A stretch of 64,000 nt of DNA from Chryseobacterium sp. G0186 (GCF_003815675.1 NZ_CP033918.1:3968001-4032000), one strand, 5' to 3'; positions 18,468-26,115 are shown, numbered from the stretch's first letter. Numbers and translations: made by a program. Notes: a model not told the origin generated them from the letters alone.

Positions 18468-18989
18468 TTATTGATTGAGAAGTTCTGTAAACTCTTTTTT
18501 ATGCAAAATAATGTCTTTTTTAGACAATTTATTGGCTTCGTAAACGATCTTGATGTGTTTGATATCTGCCTTGAAAACCTTTAAAGAAACAATCAGTCCA
18601 CTGATGAGCTCATCCACCGAATATTGGTAGGTTCCTTCTTTACTGAAAGATCTTTCCTTACCTCCGGTGGTTACCAGAATGTAGACTTCTTTATTTTCCA
18701 GAGGATTTTCTTTTCCTGGTTGCAGCCAATCGCGGTCAAAAACTTCATCGATCCATAATCTTAACAGAGGAGGCATTCCGAACCATATCAGTGGAAACTG
18801 AAAGACAAACCGTTCATAGTTAGCCAATCGTTTTCTTTCTCTGAAAGCTGCAATATGAAAATCAGGATATTCTTCATAAAGATCTCGCAAGGTATAATGC
18901 TGGTGACGAACGTAGAAGTTGATAAGCTCTACATTAGAATTGGAGTGCTCCAGATAGGGGTGTGCAAATACTACCAACGTCTTCTTCAT
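18468..18989 (-). CDS. NAD(P)H-dependent oxidoreductase, KefF/KefG-like ancillary protein
   Basis: Flavodoxin-like quinone oxidoreductase (173 aa) of the KefF/KefG/MdaB group, a cytoplasmic FMN protein that in the family activates the K+ efflux antiporter. Recognisable segments are VVFAHPYLEHSNSN (about 5-18), FQFPLIWFGMPPLLRLWIDEVF (about 82-103) and LVTTGGKE (about 129-136). It begins the operon, with the antiporter ATG 3 bases after its stop. A 22-bp palindrome lies 8 bases upstream of the ATG and is a good operator candidate. Confidence 0.9.
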   Translation of the reverse strand: MKKTLVVFAHPYLEHSNSNVELINFYVRHQHYTLRDLYEEYPDFHIAAFRERKRLANYERFVFQFPLIWFGMPPLLRLWIDEVFDRDWLQPGKENPLENKEVYILVTTGGKERSFSKEGTYQYSVDELISGLIVSLKVFKADIKHIKIVYEANKLSKKDIILHKKEFTELLNQ

Positions 18990-18996
18990 AATCCTG

Positions 18997-19018
18997 TTTT
19001 CAGTAAATATACTGAAAA
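18997..19018. promoter_or_regulatory. Palindromic operator candidate upstream of the kef-like operon
   Basis: Perfect inverted repeat with 9-bp arms, TTTTCAGTA and TACTGAAAA, around a 4-base centre. It sits 8 bases before the ATG at 18989, and its centre reads TATATTTA on the minus strand, one base off the -7 consensus, so a bound protein would block initiation. No T run follows, so it is not a terminator. Confidence 0.55.
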
Positions 19019-19129
19019 AATATTGAATAAAAGGTGGTTTTTATGTTGATTTATTATTTTTTTAATATGGGATTGATGGTTTAGTGTTGATTAAAATCAA
19101 AGAAACGGTGTTATTTTAAGTTTTTAAAT

Positions 19130-19158
19130 AAAAAAAATCAGGTCGTTAAGACCTGATC
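19130..19158 (-). terminator. Rho-independent terminator after the lemA-TPM operon
   Basis: ATCAGGTC/GACCTGAT stem with a 5-base loop followed by a T run on the minus strand, about 35 bases beyond the stop at 19192. Confidence 0.88.
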
Positions 19159-19191
19159 TGTTTTTTGTATGTGATTGTATTTTTTGTAAGA

Positions 19192-20010
19192 TTACCATCC
19201 TCCGGAAGCTCCTCCGCCTCCAAAACTTCCGCCTCCGCCGAAGCCTCCAAATCCACCACCACCTCCGCCGGAACTTCCACCTCCAAAGCTACCCCCTCCA
19301 AAACCACCAGGGAATGGGAAGAAGCCTCCAGGATAATTTCTGCGTCCTCTGCGGGAAATAATGACATCATCATCGTCATCATAATTTCCACGACCACCTC
19401 CGCCACCACGGTTTCCAAAGAGTATGGCAATAATGATGAAAATAACAAAGGCAATAATGACAATCTTAAGAGCACTTCCGTTACCGGATGGAGCTGTTGT
19501 GGCTTCAGGTTTAAATTTCCCCTGAACTGCCTCCATGATTGCTGAGGTACCACGATTGATACCCTCATACCAAAGTCCTTTCTTAAAATTAGGAGTAACG
19601 ATATAATCCAGAATCTGTCCTGCAACTGATGCGGTAAGATACTGTTCTACTGCTCTTCCTTGTTGAATAGACATTGTTCTGTCTTCAGTGGCGATCAGGA
19701 AAACCACGCCATTATCAACTCCTTTTTTTCCGATTTTCCATTGCTGGCCAAACATGGTTGCCAGAAAATTAACATCTTCCCCTTTGGTAGACCTGATGAT
19801 TACAACCTCAATTTCTGTTGAAGTGGAATCTGCAAACTTAATCAGTTTACTATTGAGTGCATCCTTTTCCTGTTGAGAAAGAAGGCCTGCCTCATCAAAA
19901 ACAGGATATAAAACCGCAGGCTTTTCTGGAATAGTATATTGTGCTGATACAAAAGTGTAAAAGCAGATCAGTAAAAATGAAAATACTATTTTAAGAGAAC
20001 GTAATTTCAT
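19192..20010 (-). CDS. TPM domain-containing membrane protein (YgcG family)
   Basis: Exported, membrane-anchored protein with a signal peptide (cleavage near VSAQ, residue 23), a TPM domain (about 30-155, with GLLSQQEKDALNSKL, EIEVVII and NGVVFLIA), one transmembrane segment (about 180-198), then an Asp run and a very Gly-rich tail. TPM domains are linked to photosystem II repair in plants and have unknown roles in most bacteria. It overlaps the preceding TPM gene by 20 bases and is third in the lemA operon. The Gly tail is low complexity and carries no functional motif I recognise. Confidence 0.88.
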   Translation of the reverse strand: MKLRSLKIVFSFLLICFYTFVSAQYTIPEKPAVLYPVFDEAGLLSQQEKDALNSKLIKFADSTSTEIEVVIIRSTKGEDVNFLATMFGQQWKIGKKGVDNGVVFLIATEDRTMSIQQGRAVEQYLTASVAGQILDYIVTPNFKKGLWYEGINRGTSAIMEAVQGKFKPEATTAPSGNGSALKIVIIAFVIFIIIAILFGNRGGGGGRGNYDDDDDVIISRRGRRNYPGGFFPFPGGFGGGSFGGGSSGGGGGGFGGFGGGGSFGGGGASGGW

Positions 20011-20419
20011 TTGGAAGTTGGTTTGGGTTTTCTCCTTCTACAGGAAAATATTTCTTTAGTTCAAGGCCTGTTTCCAGAATGGCACTTTGCAATGCCTTAT
20101 AATAATTCCCTTTGGCAAATTCATTAGTGATATAGTCATGCAGGTGATCCCAATAGGACTGACATACTTTTTCATGAATTCCTGAATCTCCAATAATCGT
20201 AAGATATTTTTGTTCAAAATTGATGTAAAAAAGTACAGCATTTCTATCAGTGGTCTTATTCATACAGAGCTCCTTGAAAACTTCAAATGCAATGTTAGCA
20301 AGATTGCTTTCAGTATTGGAATCAATATGAACTCTGATCTCCCCTGTAGAGTGATCTTCTGCTGACTGAATCGCTTCCACGAGGGAAGCGATCTGTTGAT
20401 TTGTAAGGTGATTACCCAT
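19991..20419 (-). CDS. TPM domain-containing protein, soluble
   Basis: Second TPM-domain protein (142 aa), without a signal peptide or membrane segment in the visible sequence. The core is recognisable: IASLVEAIQSAEDHSTGEIRV near residues 10-30, DRNAVLFYINFEQKYLTIIGD near 58-78, and a helical C-terminus. Its ATG overlaps the lemA stop (TAATG on the minus strand), and its end overlaps the next TPM gene by 20 bases, so the three are translationally coupled. Function unknown; a role with LemA at the envelope is inferred from the conserved cluster. Confidence 0.87.
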   Translation of the reverse strand: MGNHLTNQQIASLVEAIQSAEDHSTGEIRVHIDSNTESNLANIAFEVFKELCMNKTTDRNAVLFYINFEQKYLTIIGDSGIHEKVCQSYWDHLHDYITNEFAKGNYYKALQSAILETGLELKKYFPVEGENPNQLPNEITFS

Positions 20420-21024
20420 TATTTGAATACTTCAGGTGCTTTTTGAGCTCCTGCTTCAGCTTTGAAATATGGTTTTTCTTTAAAGTTGGTGAAATTCGCC
20501 AAAATATTATTTGGGAAAGTCTTAATAGAGGTATTGTAAGTCTTGGCAGCATCGTTGTAGTAAACTGTTTCTGTTCTGATGCTGTTTTCAATAGCGGTAT
20601 ACTCTCTTTGGAAGTTAATGTACTGTTGATCTGCCTTTAAATTAGGATAAGACTCTACTACAGCCATTAATCTGCTTAAAGCCCCGGATAATTCTCCCTG
20701 TGCAGCCTGAAACTTAGCAATGTCAGCTTCTGTCATATTGGTAGGATCTACATTGATGGAAGTTGCTTTAGAACGTGCTTCCACAACCTGAGTTAATGTC
20801 TCCTGTTCAAATTTTGAATAAGATTTTACTGTTCTTTCCAGATTAGGGATAAGGTTCGCTCTTTTTTGATATACAGTCTCTACATTGGACCATTTTGCGT
20901 TCACTGTCTGTTCTTTGTCTACAAAGCTGTTATACCCGCTTTTTCCCCAAAAGAATAGGACAGCAACAATAATAAGGAGGGCAATACCAATTGTTCCGGC
21001 GCCCAAACATCCTTTATTTTTCAT
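20419..21024 (-). CDS. lemA: LemA family protein
   Basis: Inner-membrane protein with one N-terminal transmembrane helix (about residues 4-26, GTIGIALLIIVAVLFFWG) and a helical-bundle domain outside. The family signature is clear: YNSFVDKEQTVNAKWSNVE near 31-49, YQKRANLIPNL near 52-62 and YPNLKADQQYINFQREY near 125-141. Length (201 aa) is typical. First gene of the lemA-TPM-TPM operon, with a -7 element at 21055-21062. The family's molecular role remains unclear. Confidence 0.93.
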   Translation of the reverse strand: MKNKGCLGAGTIGIALLIIVAVLFFWGKSGYNSFVDKEQTVNAKWSNVETVYQKRANLIPNLERTVKSYSKFEQETLTQVVEARSKATSINVDPTNMTEADIAKFQAAQGELSGALSRLMAVVESYPNLKADQQYINFQREYTAIENSIRTETVYYNDAAKTYNTSIKTFPNNILANFTNFKEKPYFKAEAGAQKAPEVFK

Positions 21025-21054
21025 AGTTTATTTTTTTAATTTTTTTGTGCTAAT

Positions 21055-21062
21055 CAAATATA
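21055..21062 (-). promoter_or_regulatory. -7 promoter element for lemA
   Basis: TATATTTG on the minus strand, about 30 bases before the lemA ATG. It lies between two direct copies of GTGCTAAT, one of which overlaps the folA promoter. Confidence 0.5.
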
Positions 21063-21074
21063 CAAATTATGTGC

Positions 21075-21082
21075 TAATTTTG
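21075..21082 (+). promoter_or_regulatory. -7 promoter element for folA
   Basis: TAATTTTG fits TAnnTTTG, 17 bases before the ATG at 21100. A second match, TATATTTG at 21091-21098, is only one base from the ATG; if used it would make a leaderless message. Confidence 0.5.
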
Positions 21083-21099
21083 TAAAAAATTATATTTGA

Positions 21100-21594
21100 A
21101 TGACAACAATAGTGGTGGCAATGGGAGAAAAGAATGAAATTGGTTTTGAGAACCAATTGCTTTGGCATCTTCCTAAAGATTTAAAACATTTTAAAGACCT
21201 TACTTCGGGACACCCGATTATTATGGGAAGAAAGACGTATGAGAGCATTGGGAAGCCACTTCCTAACCGTACGAATATTGTTATTTCAAGGAAAAAAAAT
21301 TGGTTTGAAGAGGGAATCCTTATTGTGGGAAGCATTAAGGAAGCCATGAAGTTTGCCAAAAAGATTGATGAAGAAGTTTTTGTTATTGGTGGAGGGAATA
21401 TCTATGAACAGACTATGGATCTTGTGGATAAACTTGAAGTTACTCTGGTAAAGGCAGATTTGAAAGCAGACACATTCTTTCCCAAAATAGATGAGAAAAT
21501 CTGGAAAAAAACCAGTGAAGTCTTTCATGAAAAGGATGAAAAAAATGAGTATGACTTCTGTTTCCAGACATTTGAAAAAATCAAAAGCGAATAG
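21100..21594 (+). CDS. folA: Dihydrofolate reductase
   Basis: Cytoplasmic enzyme reducing dihydrofolate to tetrahydrofolate with NADPH, needed for thymidylate and purine synthesis. Motifs: VVAMGEKNEIGFENQLLWHL near residues 5-24 (substrate site Trp-His-Leu-Pro), MGRKTYESIGKPLPNR near 43-58 and FVIGGGNIY near 92-100 (NADPH site). The 164-residue length is normal. Divergent from lemA; no thyA in this window. Confidence 0.96.
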   Translation: MTTIVVAMGEKNEIGFENQLLWHLPKDLKHFKDLTSGHPIIMGRKTYESIGKPLPNRTNIVISRKKNWFEEGILIVGSIKEAMKFAKKIDEEVFVIGGGNIYEQTMDLVDKLEVTLVKADLKADTFFPKIDEKIWKKTSEVFHEKDEKNEYDFCFQTFEKIKSE

Positions 21595-21602
21595 TTATAA
21601 GA

Positions 21603-21644
21603 ATTCTAGCCTTTAACTTCTAGCTTCTAAACTCTAATTTATTT
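21603..21644. repeat. Heptad array, six units (CTTCTAA-like)
   Basis: Six in-phase 7-base units after folA, with consensus close to CTTCTAA (units include ATTCTAG, CTTCTAG, CTTCTAA, ACTCTAA). It fills most of the spacer before the next plus-strand gene and ends where that gene's -7 element begins. Confidence 0.6.
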
Positions 21645-21651
21645 ATCTTTG
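21644..21651 (+). promoter_or_regulatory. -7 promoter element for the membrane/TPR protein gene
   Basis: TATCTTTG, full consensus match, 18 bases before the ATG at 21670. Confidence 0.5.
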
Positions 21652-21669
21652 CACTTCTAAAATTTAATA

Positions 21670-22236
21670 ATGAATAAGTACATAAAAATTGCAGTAGCAG
21701 CACTTCTTATCCTTTTAGGACTTTACATGATGATTTTCACAAGAAATCTTGGTTGGGGAATTGTTGTTTTTCTTTTGGCTGCATTCCCGATCTTACTTTT
21801 CTTTAAAAATGAGTATATCCTTTTGGCATTCTGGCAATTGAGAAAACAAAATATGGAAAAAGCTGCCGAATGGTTAATGAAAATTACGGATTATAAATCA
21901 CAGCTTCATAAAAATCAATACGGATATTTCCACTATTTATTGGGATTAACACAAGCTCAGGATCACCCAACAAAGGTAGAGCCTTTGATGAAAAAAGCTT
22001 TGGAATATGGTTTGAATATGAAGCATGACAGAGCGATGGCTACCTTAAATCTTGCTGCAGTAGCCATTTCCAAAGGAAGAAAGCAGGAAGGGCAAAAGCT
22101 GTTGGAAGAAGCAAAAAGATTAGACAGTGCAGGAATGATGACAGATCAGATCAAAATGATGAAGGATCAGTTGAAAATGCCAACAATGCAGAAGCATATG
22201 CACAATCCTAACATGAGACAGAGAGGGAAGTTCTAA
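21670..22236 (+). CDS. Membrane protein with TPR-like soluble part (DUF2892-like N-terminus)
   Basis: 188-residue protein with two adjacent N-terminal hydrophobic segments (about 5-23 and 28-50), then a helical region with TPR character (YFHYLLGLTQAQDHPTKVEP, ALEYGLNMKHDRAMATLNLA and a third helix pair), ending in a Met/His/Gln-rich basic tail. The N-terminus resembles DUF2892 inner-membrane proteins. Function unknown. It has its own promoter and terminator. Confidence 0.75.
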   Translation: MNKYIKIAVAALLILLGLYMMIFTRNLGWGIVVFLLAAFPILLFFKNEYILLAFWQLRKQNMEKAAEWLMKITDYKSQLHKNQYGYFHYLLGLTQAQDHPTKVEPLMKKALEYGLNMKHDRAMATLNLAAVAISKGRKQEGQKLLEEAKRLDSAGMMTDQIKMMKDQLKMPTMQKHMHNPNMRQRGKF

Positions 22237-22258
22237 TGAATATTCTTTTATAAATACT

Positions 22259-22290
22259 AAAGTCCTGATTTTTTCAGGACTTTTTTTATT
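22259..22290 (+). terminator. Rho-independent terminator
   Basis: AAAGTCCTGA/TCAGGACTTT stem with a T loop and a long T run, after the stop at 22236. Confidence 0.88.
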
Positions 22291-22375
22291 TTAATAGGGT
22301 AAGGGTTAATCAAAAAAATACCTCTAGGATAAAGATCATTAGATTGTCTATTACAGATCTTTATTCAAATTAAAC

Positions 22376-23008
22376 TTACATCTCAGCATTCTGATCATAG
22401 CCATAGAATTTAGGCATCTGCCAATGATATTTCACAGCTAGTGTTCTGATGGCAACGATAAGTAAAATAGTGAAAATCTGTATAAAAGTATAGGATAGGG
22501 GAGTATATTTTGTCATTAATAAAAATGCTGCTCCTCCTACAATACATGCTGTAGCATAAATTTCTTTTCTGAAGATCAACGGGATTCTGTTAAGCAATAT
22601 ATCCCGGATAATTCCTCCGAAGCAACCGGTAATGGTTCCCAGTCCAATACATATCAAAGGGTGAATGCCGGCATTCAATCCTTTTTGCACGCCAATAATG
22701 GTAAACAACCCGAGTCCAAAACTGTCAAAGATAAACAAGGTTACTTTAAAATTCTTTTCAAGGGATTTAAAGACCATTGAAAAAATGCTGGTAACCAGAA
22801 TCAAGGCACACATCAGAAGATCGTGCATCCAAAATACGGGAATGTCAAGTAGAAGATCTCTTACAGTTCCTCCTCCCACAGAAGTTACAAAGGCAATAAT
22901 AAGTACCCCAAACGGGTCAAGACGTTTCTGCATGGCTGCAAAACTTCCTGACATTGAAAAAGCAATGGTTCCAAGGACTTCTATTGCGAAATTGAACTGT
23001 TCGTGCAT
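22376..23008 (-). CDS. Trimeric intracellular cation (TRIC) channel family protein
   Basis: Inner-membrane protein of the UPF0126/YicG family, prokaryotic relatives of TRIC cation channels. Two tandem repeats of three hydrophobic segments are visible, each carrying the conserved glycine motif: GGGTVRDLLL near residues 42-51 and GGIIRDILLN near 130-139. A further hydrophobic segment precedes the short polar tail. Length of 210 is standard. The role in bacteria is probably K+ or cation balance, not proven. It lies downstream of coaD on the same strand, separated by a repeat-bounded remnant. Confidence 0.92.
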   Translation of the reverse strand: MHEQFNFAIEVLGTIAFSMSGSFAAMQKRLDPFGVLIIAFVTSVGGGTVRDLLLDIPVFWMHDLLMCALILVTSIFSMVFKSLEKNFKVTLFIFDSFGLGLFTIIGVQKGLNAGIHPLICIGLGTITGCFGGIIRDILLNRIPLIFRKEIYATACIVGGAAFLLMTKYTPLSYTFIQIFTILLIVAIRTLAVKYHWQMPKFYGYDQNAEM

Positions 23009-23013
23009 ATATT

Positions 23014-23048
23014 ATGAGTAATGAATAATGAGCAATGAGTAATAAAAA
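23014..23048. repeat. Heptad array, left arm (ATGAGTA units)
   Basis: Five in-phase 7-base units (ATGAGTA, ATGAATA, ATGAGCA, ATGAGTA, ATAAAAA) directly upstream of the TRIC gene. The array is matched in inverted orientation by the one at 23226-23253. Confidence 0.65.
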
Positions 23049-23058
23049 TTATGCCATT

Positions 23059-23191
23059 TACATTTGAAATAATCTGAACTTATATTGAGGTATAGCTTTT
23101 ACAAGTTCTTCGTATTCTGGCTTTAAATGTAAACTTTTTTCCGGACTTATATAGTCTGATTTTTCAATGATCTCAAACCAAAGCTGAGTTT
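23059..23191 (-). pseudogene. Remnant of a four-helix-bundle (23S rRNA IVS-type) protein gene
   Basis: Reading the minus strand from 23191 to the TAA ending at 23059 gives 43 codons beginning ETQLWFEIIEKSDYIS and ending KAIPQYKFRLFQM. This resembles the last two helices of four-helix-bundle proteins (S23/TIGR02436 family), where an E-TQ-W-E motif followed by YIS is typical. An in-frame TAA lies a few codons upstream and no start codon is available, so the 5' two thirds of such a gene are missing. The match is by eye only. The fragment sits between two inverted heptad arrays. Confidence 0.45.
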
Positions 23192-23225
23192 CATTATTTT
23201 TTTATGATAATATACATTTAAAATT

Positions 23226-23253
23226 AATCACTGCTCATTATCTATTACTTATT
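23226..23253. repeat. Heptad array, right arm (inverted ATGAGTA-like units)
   Basis: Four in-phase 7-base units which, read on the minus strand, are AATAAGT, AATAGAT, AATGAGC and AGTGATT. About 25 of 30 bases match the left arm at 23014 in inverted orientation. The array runs into the coaD stop codon (TAA at 23249-23251). Confidence 0.6.
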
Positions 23254-23713
23254 TTTCCACTCTTACGGAATCAGGAACCATCAGTTCATATTCACCGCCA
23301 TGGGTGATGATTTCCCTTACAATGCTGCTGCTGATAAAGGATTTTCCTGATGATGTTAACAGGAATACGGTTTCCAGTTTCTTGTGGGCAAGGGTTCTGT
23401 TGGTGTGGGCTATTGCTTTTTCAAATTCAAAATCAGCAGGGTTTCTAAGTCCTCTGATAATGTATTGAGCATTCTTTTCAAAGCAATAATCCACAGTAAG
23501 TCCTTCAAATGAATCTACTTCTACGTTGGGAAATTCTGCCACGGAATTTTGAATGAATTCCATTCTTTTTTCAAGCGGGAACATGTACTTCTTCTGCGAA
23601 TTCTGTCCGATGGCAATAATTAATTTGTCAAAAAGCGGAGCCGCTCTTTCTATAATATCATAGTGTCCTAAAGTGATAGGGTCAAACGACCCTGGGAAAA
23701 CAGCAATTTTCAT
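23249..23713 (-). CDS. coaD: Pantetheine-phosphate adenylyltransferase
   Basis: Cytoplasmic nucleotidyltransferase that joins 4'-phosphopantetheine and ATP to make dephospho-CoA, the fourth step of CoA synthesis. The N-terminal FPGSFDPITLGH (about residues 6-17) carries the T/HxGH motif, IIRGLRNPADFEFE lies near 88-101, and SSSIVREI near 128-135 is the ISSTxVR-like segment. Length 154 is typical. It follows ddl on the same strand with an 84-bp gap. Confidence 0.96.
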   Translation of the reverse strand: MKIAVFPGSFDPITLGHYDIIERAAPLFDKLIIAIGQNSQKKYMFPLEKRMEFIQNSVAEFPNVEVDSFEGLTVDYCFEKNAQYIIRGLRNPADFEFEKAIAHTNRTLAHKKLETVFLLTSSGKSFISSSIVREIITHGGEYELMVPDSVRVEK

Positions 23714-23797
23714 ATGATGCGAATTCTAATTTTGAGTTGAAACTGTAGGGATCAATGAATTCCGTATTCATAACCTCTGATATTCAACTTTTATTAT

Positions 23798-24787
23798 CTA
23801 TTTTCTTTTATTCAAGGCTTTTTCAACTTCGTTTCCACAAAGGTCCATAATGGAAATTCCATAATGTCTTGCTTGCTGAGGAAGAATACTGGCAGGAGAG
23901 AATCCCGGATTGGTATTCATTTCAAGCATGTAAGGAATTCCGTCCATTAAAATATATTCGCTTCGCGAAAAACCGCTCATTCCAAGGGAGTTGTAGGCTC
24001 TTTTAGCAATTTCTTCCACTCTCTTTGTAGTCTCTTCATCTATCCTTGCCGGAGTAATTTCTTCGGAAGCTCCTTCATATTTAGCCTCATAATCGAAAAA
24101 CTCATTGGTAGGAACAATTTCAGTAATCCCTAAAACAATAGTTTCTCCTTTAAAATCGATAACTCCTACAGATACTTCCATCCCGTCCAGGAAACTTTCG
24201 ATCAGAATTTCATCATCTTCCTTAAAGGCAATTTCTGTAGCTGCAATAAGCTCAGATTTTTCCTTTACTTTAGTGATTCCCAATGAAGATCCGGATTGAT
24301 TAGGTTTTACAAATACCGGAAGCTTTAGCTCTTCTACAATTTGATCAACATGAATATCTTCTCCTTTTCTTAAATAAATACTTTTTGCAGAAGGAATTCC
24401 ATATTTTGATAATACAGCAAGGGTATCTTTTTTATTGAAAGTAAGGGCACTTTGGTAAAAATCACAACCTGTGTACTGCTGTCCTATTGCATCCCAATAA
24501 GCTTGTAGAATACCATTTTCACCCGGTGTACCGTGGATGATATTAAAGCAAACATCAAATTTTAATGTTTCGCCATTATCTGGGGTGACAGAAAAATCTC
24601 CTTTATTGATCGGATATTTCTTGTCATTTTCTCCTAAGAAATACCATTCATTTTTAAGGACTACTACTTTATATACGTCATACAGATTTCTGTCTAAGGA
24701 ATCATAGATTAACTGCCCGCTTTTTAAGGATACAACATATTCATCAGAATAGCCCCCCATTACTACGGCAACACTTTTTTTGTTCAT
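23798..24787 (-). CDS. ddl: D-alanine--D-alanine ligase
   Basis: ATP-grasp ligase that makes D-Ala-D-Ala for peptidoglycan. The sequence shows VVMGGYSDEYVVSLKSG at the N-terminus, the ATP-grasp core with PVFVKPNQSGSSLGI (about 152-166), and the C-terminal EMNTNPGFSPASILP metal and D-Ala site near residues 290-305. Two ATGs two codons apart are possible (24793 and 24787); I chose the second because MNKKSVAVVMGG is the usual N-terminus, but the promoter at 24810-24817 allows either. Divergent from the PASTA gene. Confidence 0.95.
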   Translation of the reverse strand: MNKKSVAVVMGGYSDEYVVSLKSGQLIYDSLDRNLYDVYKVVVLKNEWYFLGENDKKYPINKGDFSVTPDNGETLKFDVCFNIIHGTPGENGILQAYWDAIGQQYTGCDFYQSALTFNKKDTLAVLSKYGIPSAKSIYLRKGEDIHVDQIVEELKLPVFVKPNQSGSSLGITKVKEKSELIAATEIAFKEDDEILIESFLDGMEVSVGVIDFKGETIVLGITEIVPTNEFFDYEAKYEGASEEITPARIDEETTKRVEEIAKRAYNSLGMSGFSRSEYILMDGIPYMLEMNTNPGFSPASILPQQARHYGISIMDLCGNEVEKALNKRK

Positions 24788-24809
24788 AACCATATAGTAT
24801 CAATTAAGG

Positions 24810-24817
24810 CAAATTTA
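24810..24817 (-). promoter_or_regulatory. -7 promoter element for ddl
   Basis: TAAATTTG on the minus strand, a full TAnnTTTG match, 16-22 bases before the two candidate ddl start codons. Confidence 0.5.
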
Positions 24818-24909
24818 AACATTTTATACAATGCAATATGGGAAATCGGCAAATTTTAAAATCAAAAATGAATTGTGTTAAATAAAAAGCGCATTCTAAA
24901 ATTATTAGC

Positions 24910-24917
24910 TATATTTG
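24910..24917 (+). promoter_or_regulatory. -7 promoter element for the PASTA protein gene
   Basis: TATATTTG, a full match, 26 bases before the ATG at 24944. Its position rules out the longer in-frame GTG start at 24875. Confidence 0.5.
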
Positions 24918-24943
24918 CCGTTGTAATTAAAGTAATTTTAAGT

Positions 24944-26041
24944 ATGCTTAAATCACTTTTCAATTGGAAAGTTTTAGTGAATTTAGTAGTAGCCATCGGT
25001 GTTTTCGTTGGGCTTGTATGGCTTACGTTTCGCTGGTTAGAATACCATACTAATCATGGTCAGGAAATACCTGTCCCCAATGTTGTCAATAAATCTGTAC
25101 ATGATGCTGTTAAAATATTAGATGATACAGGTTTGGAATATGAAGTAGACAGTGCTAATTATGATCCGAAATACAGACCATTCCAGGTTCTTCAGATTTA
25201 TCCGGCACCGGGATCCCGTGTAAAGGATGGAAGAACGGTACGCCTTAAGGTGAACCCTAGAACGTGGGCTCAGATTGCTGTTCCGGATGTTATCAATAAA
25301 TATTCAGGCTTGGCATTCCAGAGATTGGATCAGGTAGGTCTTAAGATTGGAGATACCATTTATGAACCTAGTATTCAGAAAGACGCTCTTTTAAGAATTC
25401 TATACAAAGGAAATGCTGTAAATCCGGGAGCTCGTTTACCTAGATTCTCTGTTATTGATGTCGTAGTAGGATCCGGGCCAATGAGAAATATTTCAATTCC
25501 GAATGTTGTAGGACTTTCTGTAAAAGAAGCAAGAGCTGTGATTACGAAGAGTATGTTTGAAGTAGGATTGGTAGAACATGAAGATGGCGGTAAGGATGAA
25601 TCTGATATCATTTATTATCAGGATCCGGCTTCAGGAGATGTCCGTGACCAGGGAATGCAGATCGACCTTTGGGCCAGTAAAAAGACACCCGCAGAATTAA
25701 GGTCTAAAATAGAACAACTGAATGCTATCTATCGTATGAAAGTAGATACTTCATTGCCTCCGGTACGATATGAGGAAGTTCATAACGAGCCAAGTTATGA
25801 AGCTCCGGTGGTACCTGCTCCGGCTCCTAGAAGAGAAACTCCTAAGCCTGAGGTACCAAAAACAGAGACGCCTAAGCCTCAAACAACAACGCCAAAACCT
25901 GCTACAGGTTCAGGCACAGAGAAGCCTAAAACGTCTACTAACAACCAGTCTACAGGAAATGCAGCAAAACCTGCCGCTTCTGCAAGCACAGGCCAACAAC
26001 CTGCCCAAAAGCCAAAAGCTAAAAAGGTAGTCGTAGAATAA
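24944..26041 (+). CDS. PASTA domain-containing membrane protein
   Basis: Membrane-anchored envelope protein with one N-terminal transmembrane segment (about residues 10-32) and three PASTA repeats outside (about 42-107, 110-180 and 184-248, each opening with a xVPxV-like motif: IPVPNVV, IAVPDVI, ISIPNVV). A Pro/Thr/Lys-rich tail of about 90 residues follows. PASTA domains bind uncross-linked peptidoglycan or mediate assembly in cell-wall proteins. No kinase or transpeptidase domain is fused here. I chose the ATG at 24944 over the GTG at 24875 because the -7 element lies between them. It is divergent from ddl, which fits a cell-wall context. Confidence 0.9.
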   Translation: MLKSLFNWKVLVNLVVAIGVFVGLVWLTFRWLEYHTNHGQEIPVPNVVNKSVHDAVKILDDTGLEYEVDSANYDPKYRPFQVLQIYPAPGSRVKDGRTVRLKVNPRTWAQIAVPDVINKYSGLAFQRLDQVGLKIGDTIYEPSIQKDALLRILYKGNAVNPGARLPRFSVIDVVVGSGPMRNISIPNVVGLSVKEARAVITKSMFEVGLVEHEDGGKDESDIIYYQDPASGDVRDQGMQIDLWASKKTPAELRSKIEQLNAIYRMKVDTSLPPVRYEEVHNEPSYEAPVVPAPAPRRETPKPEVPKTETPKPQTTTPKPATGSGTEKPKTSTNNQSTGNAAKPAASASTGQQPAQKPKAKKVVVE

Positions 26042-26065
26042 TTTAAAGTTATTATTAAAAAATAC

Positions 26066-26097
26066 AGGCTTCAACTGCAAAATGTTGAGGCCTTTTG
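26066..26097 (+). terminator. Weak terminator-like hairpin before the RluA gene
   Basis: GGCTTCAAC/GTTGAGGCC stem with an 8-base loop and a short TTTT tract. Its weakness suggests partial read-through into the pseudouridine synthase gene. Confidence 0.5.
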
Positions 26098-26115
26098 TGT
26101 AAAAAAATAAATACA

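Noticed and set aside
19200..19330. GC-rich repeated CCTCC/CCACC sequence as a tandem DNA repeat
   Set aside because: It is explained by the Gly/Ser-rich C-terminal tail of the TPM protein on the minus strand.
19146..19625. A 159-codon minus-strand frame overlapping the Gly-rich TPM gene
   Set aside because: Alternative frame over a repetitive Gly-codon tail; the Glu/Val-rich product is an artefact of that repeat.
23714..23797. GTTGAA/TTCAAC inverted sequence between coaD and ddl as another array pair
   Set aside because: The dyad is only 6 bp and the 7-base period is not convincing there.
24875..24943. GTG start giving the PASTA protein a longer hydrophobic N-terminus
   Set aside because: The -7 element at 24910-24917 lies inside that extension, and the ATG at 24944 gives a normal single-pass anchor.
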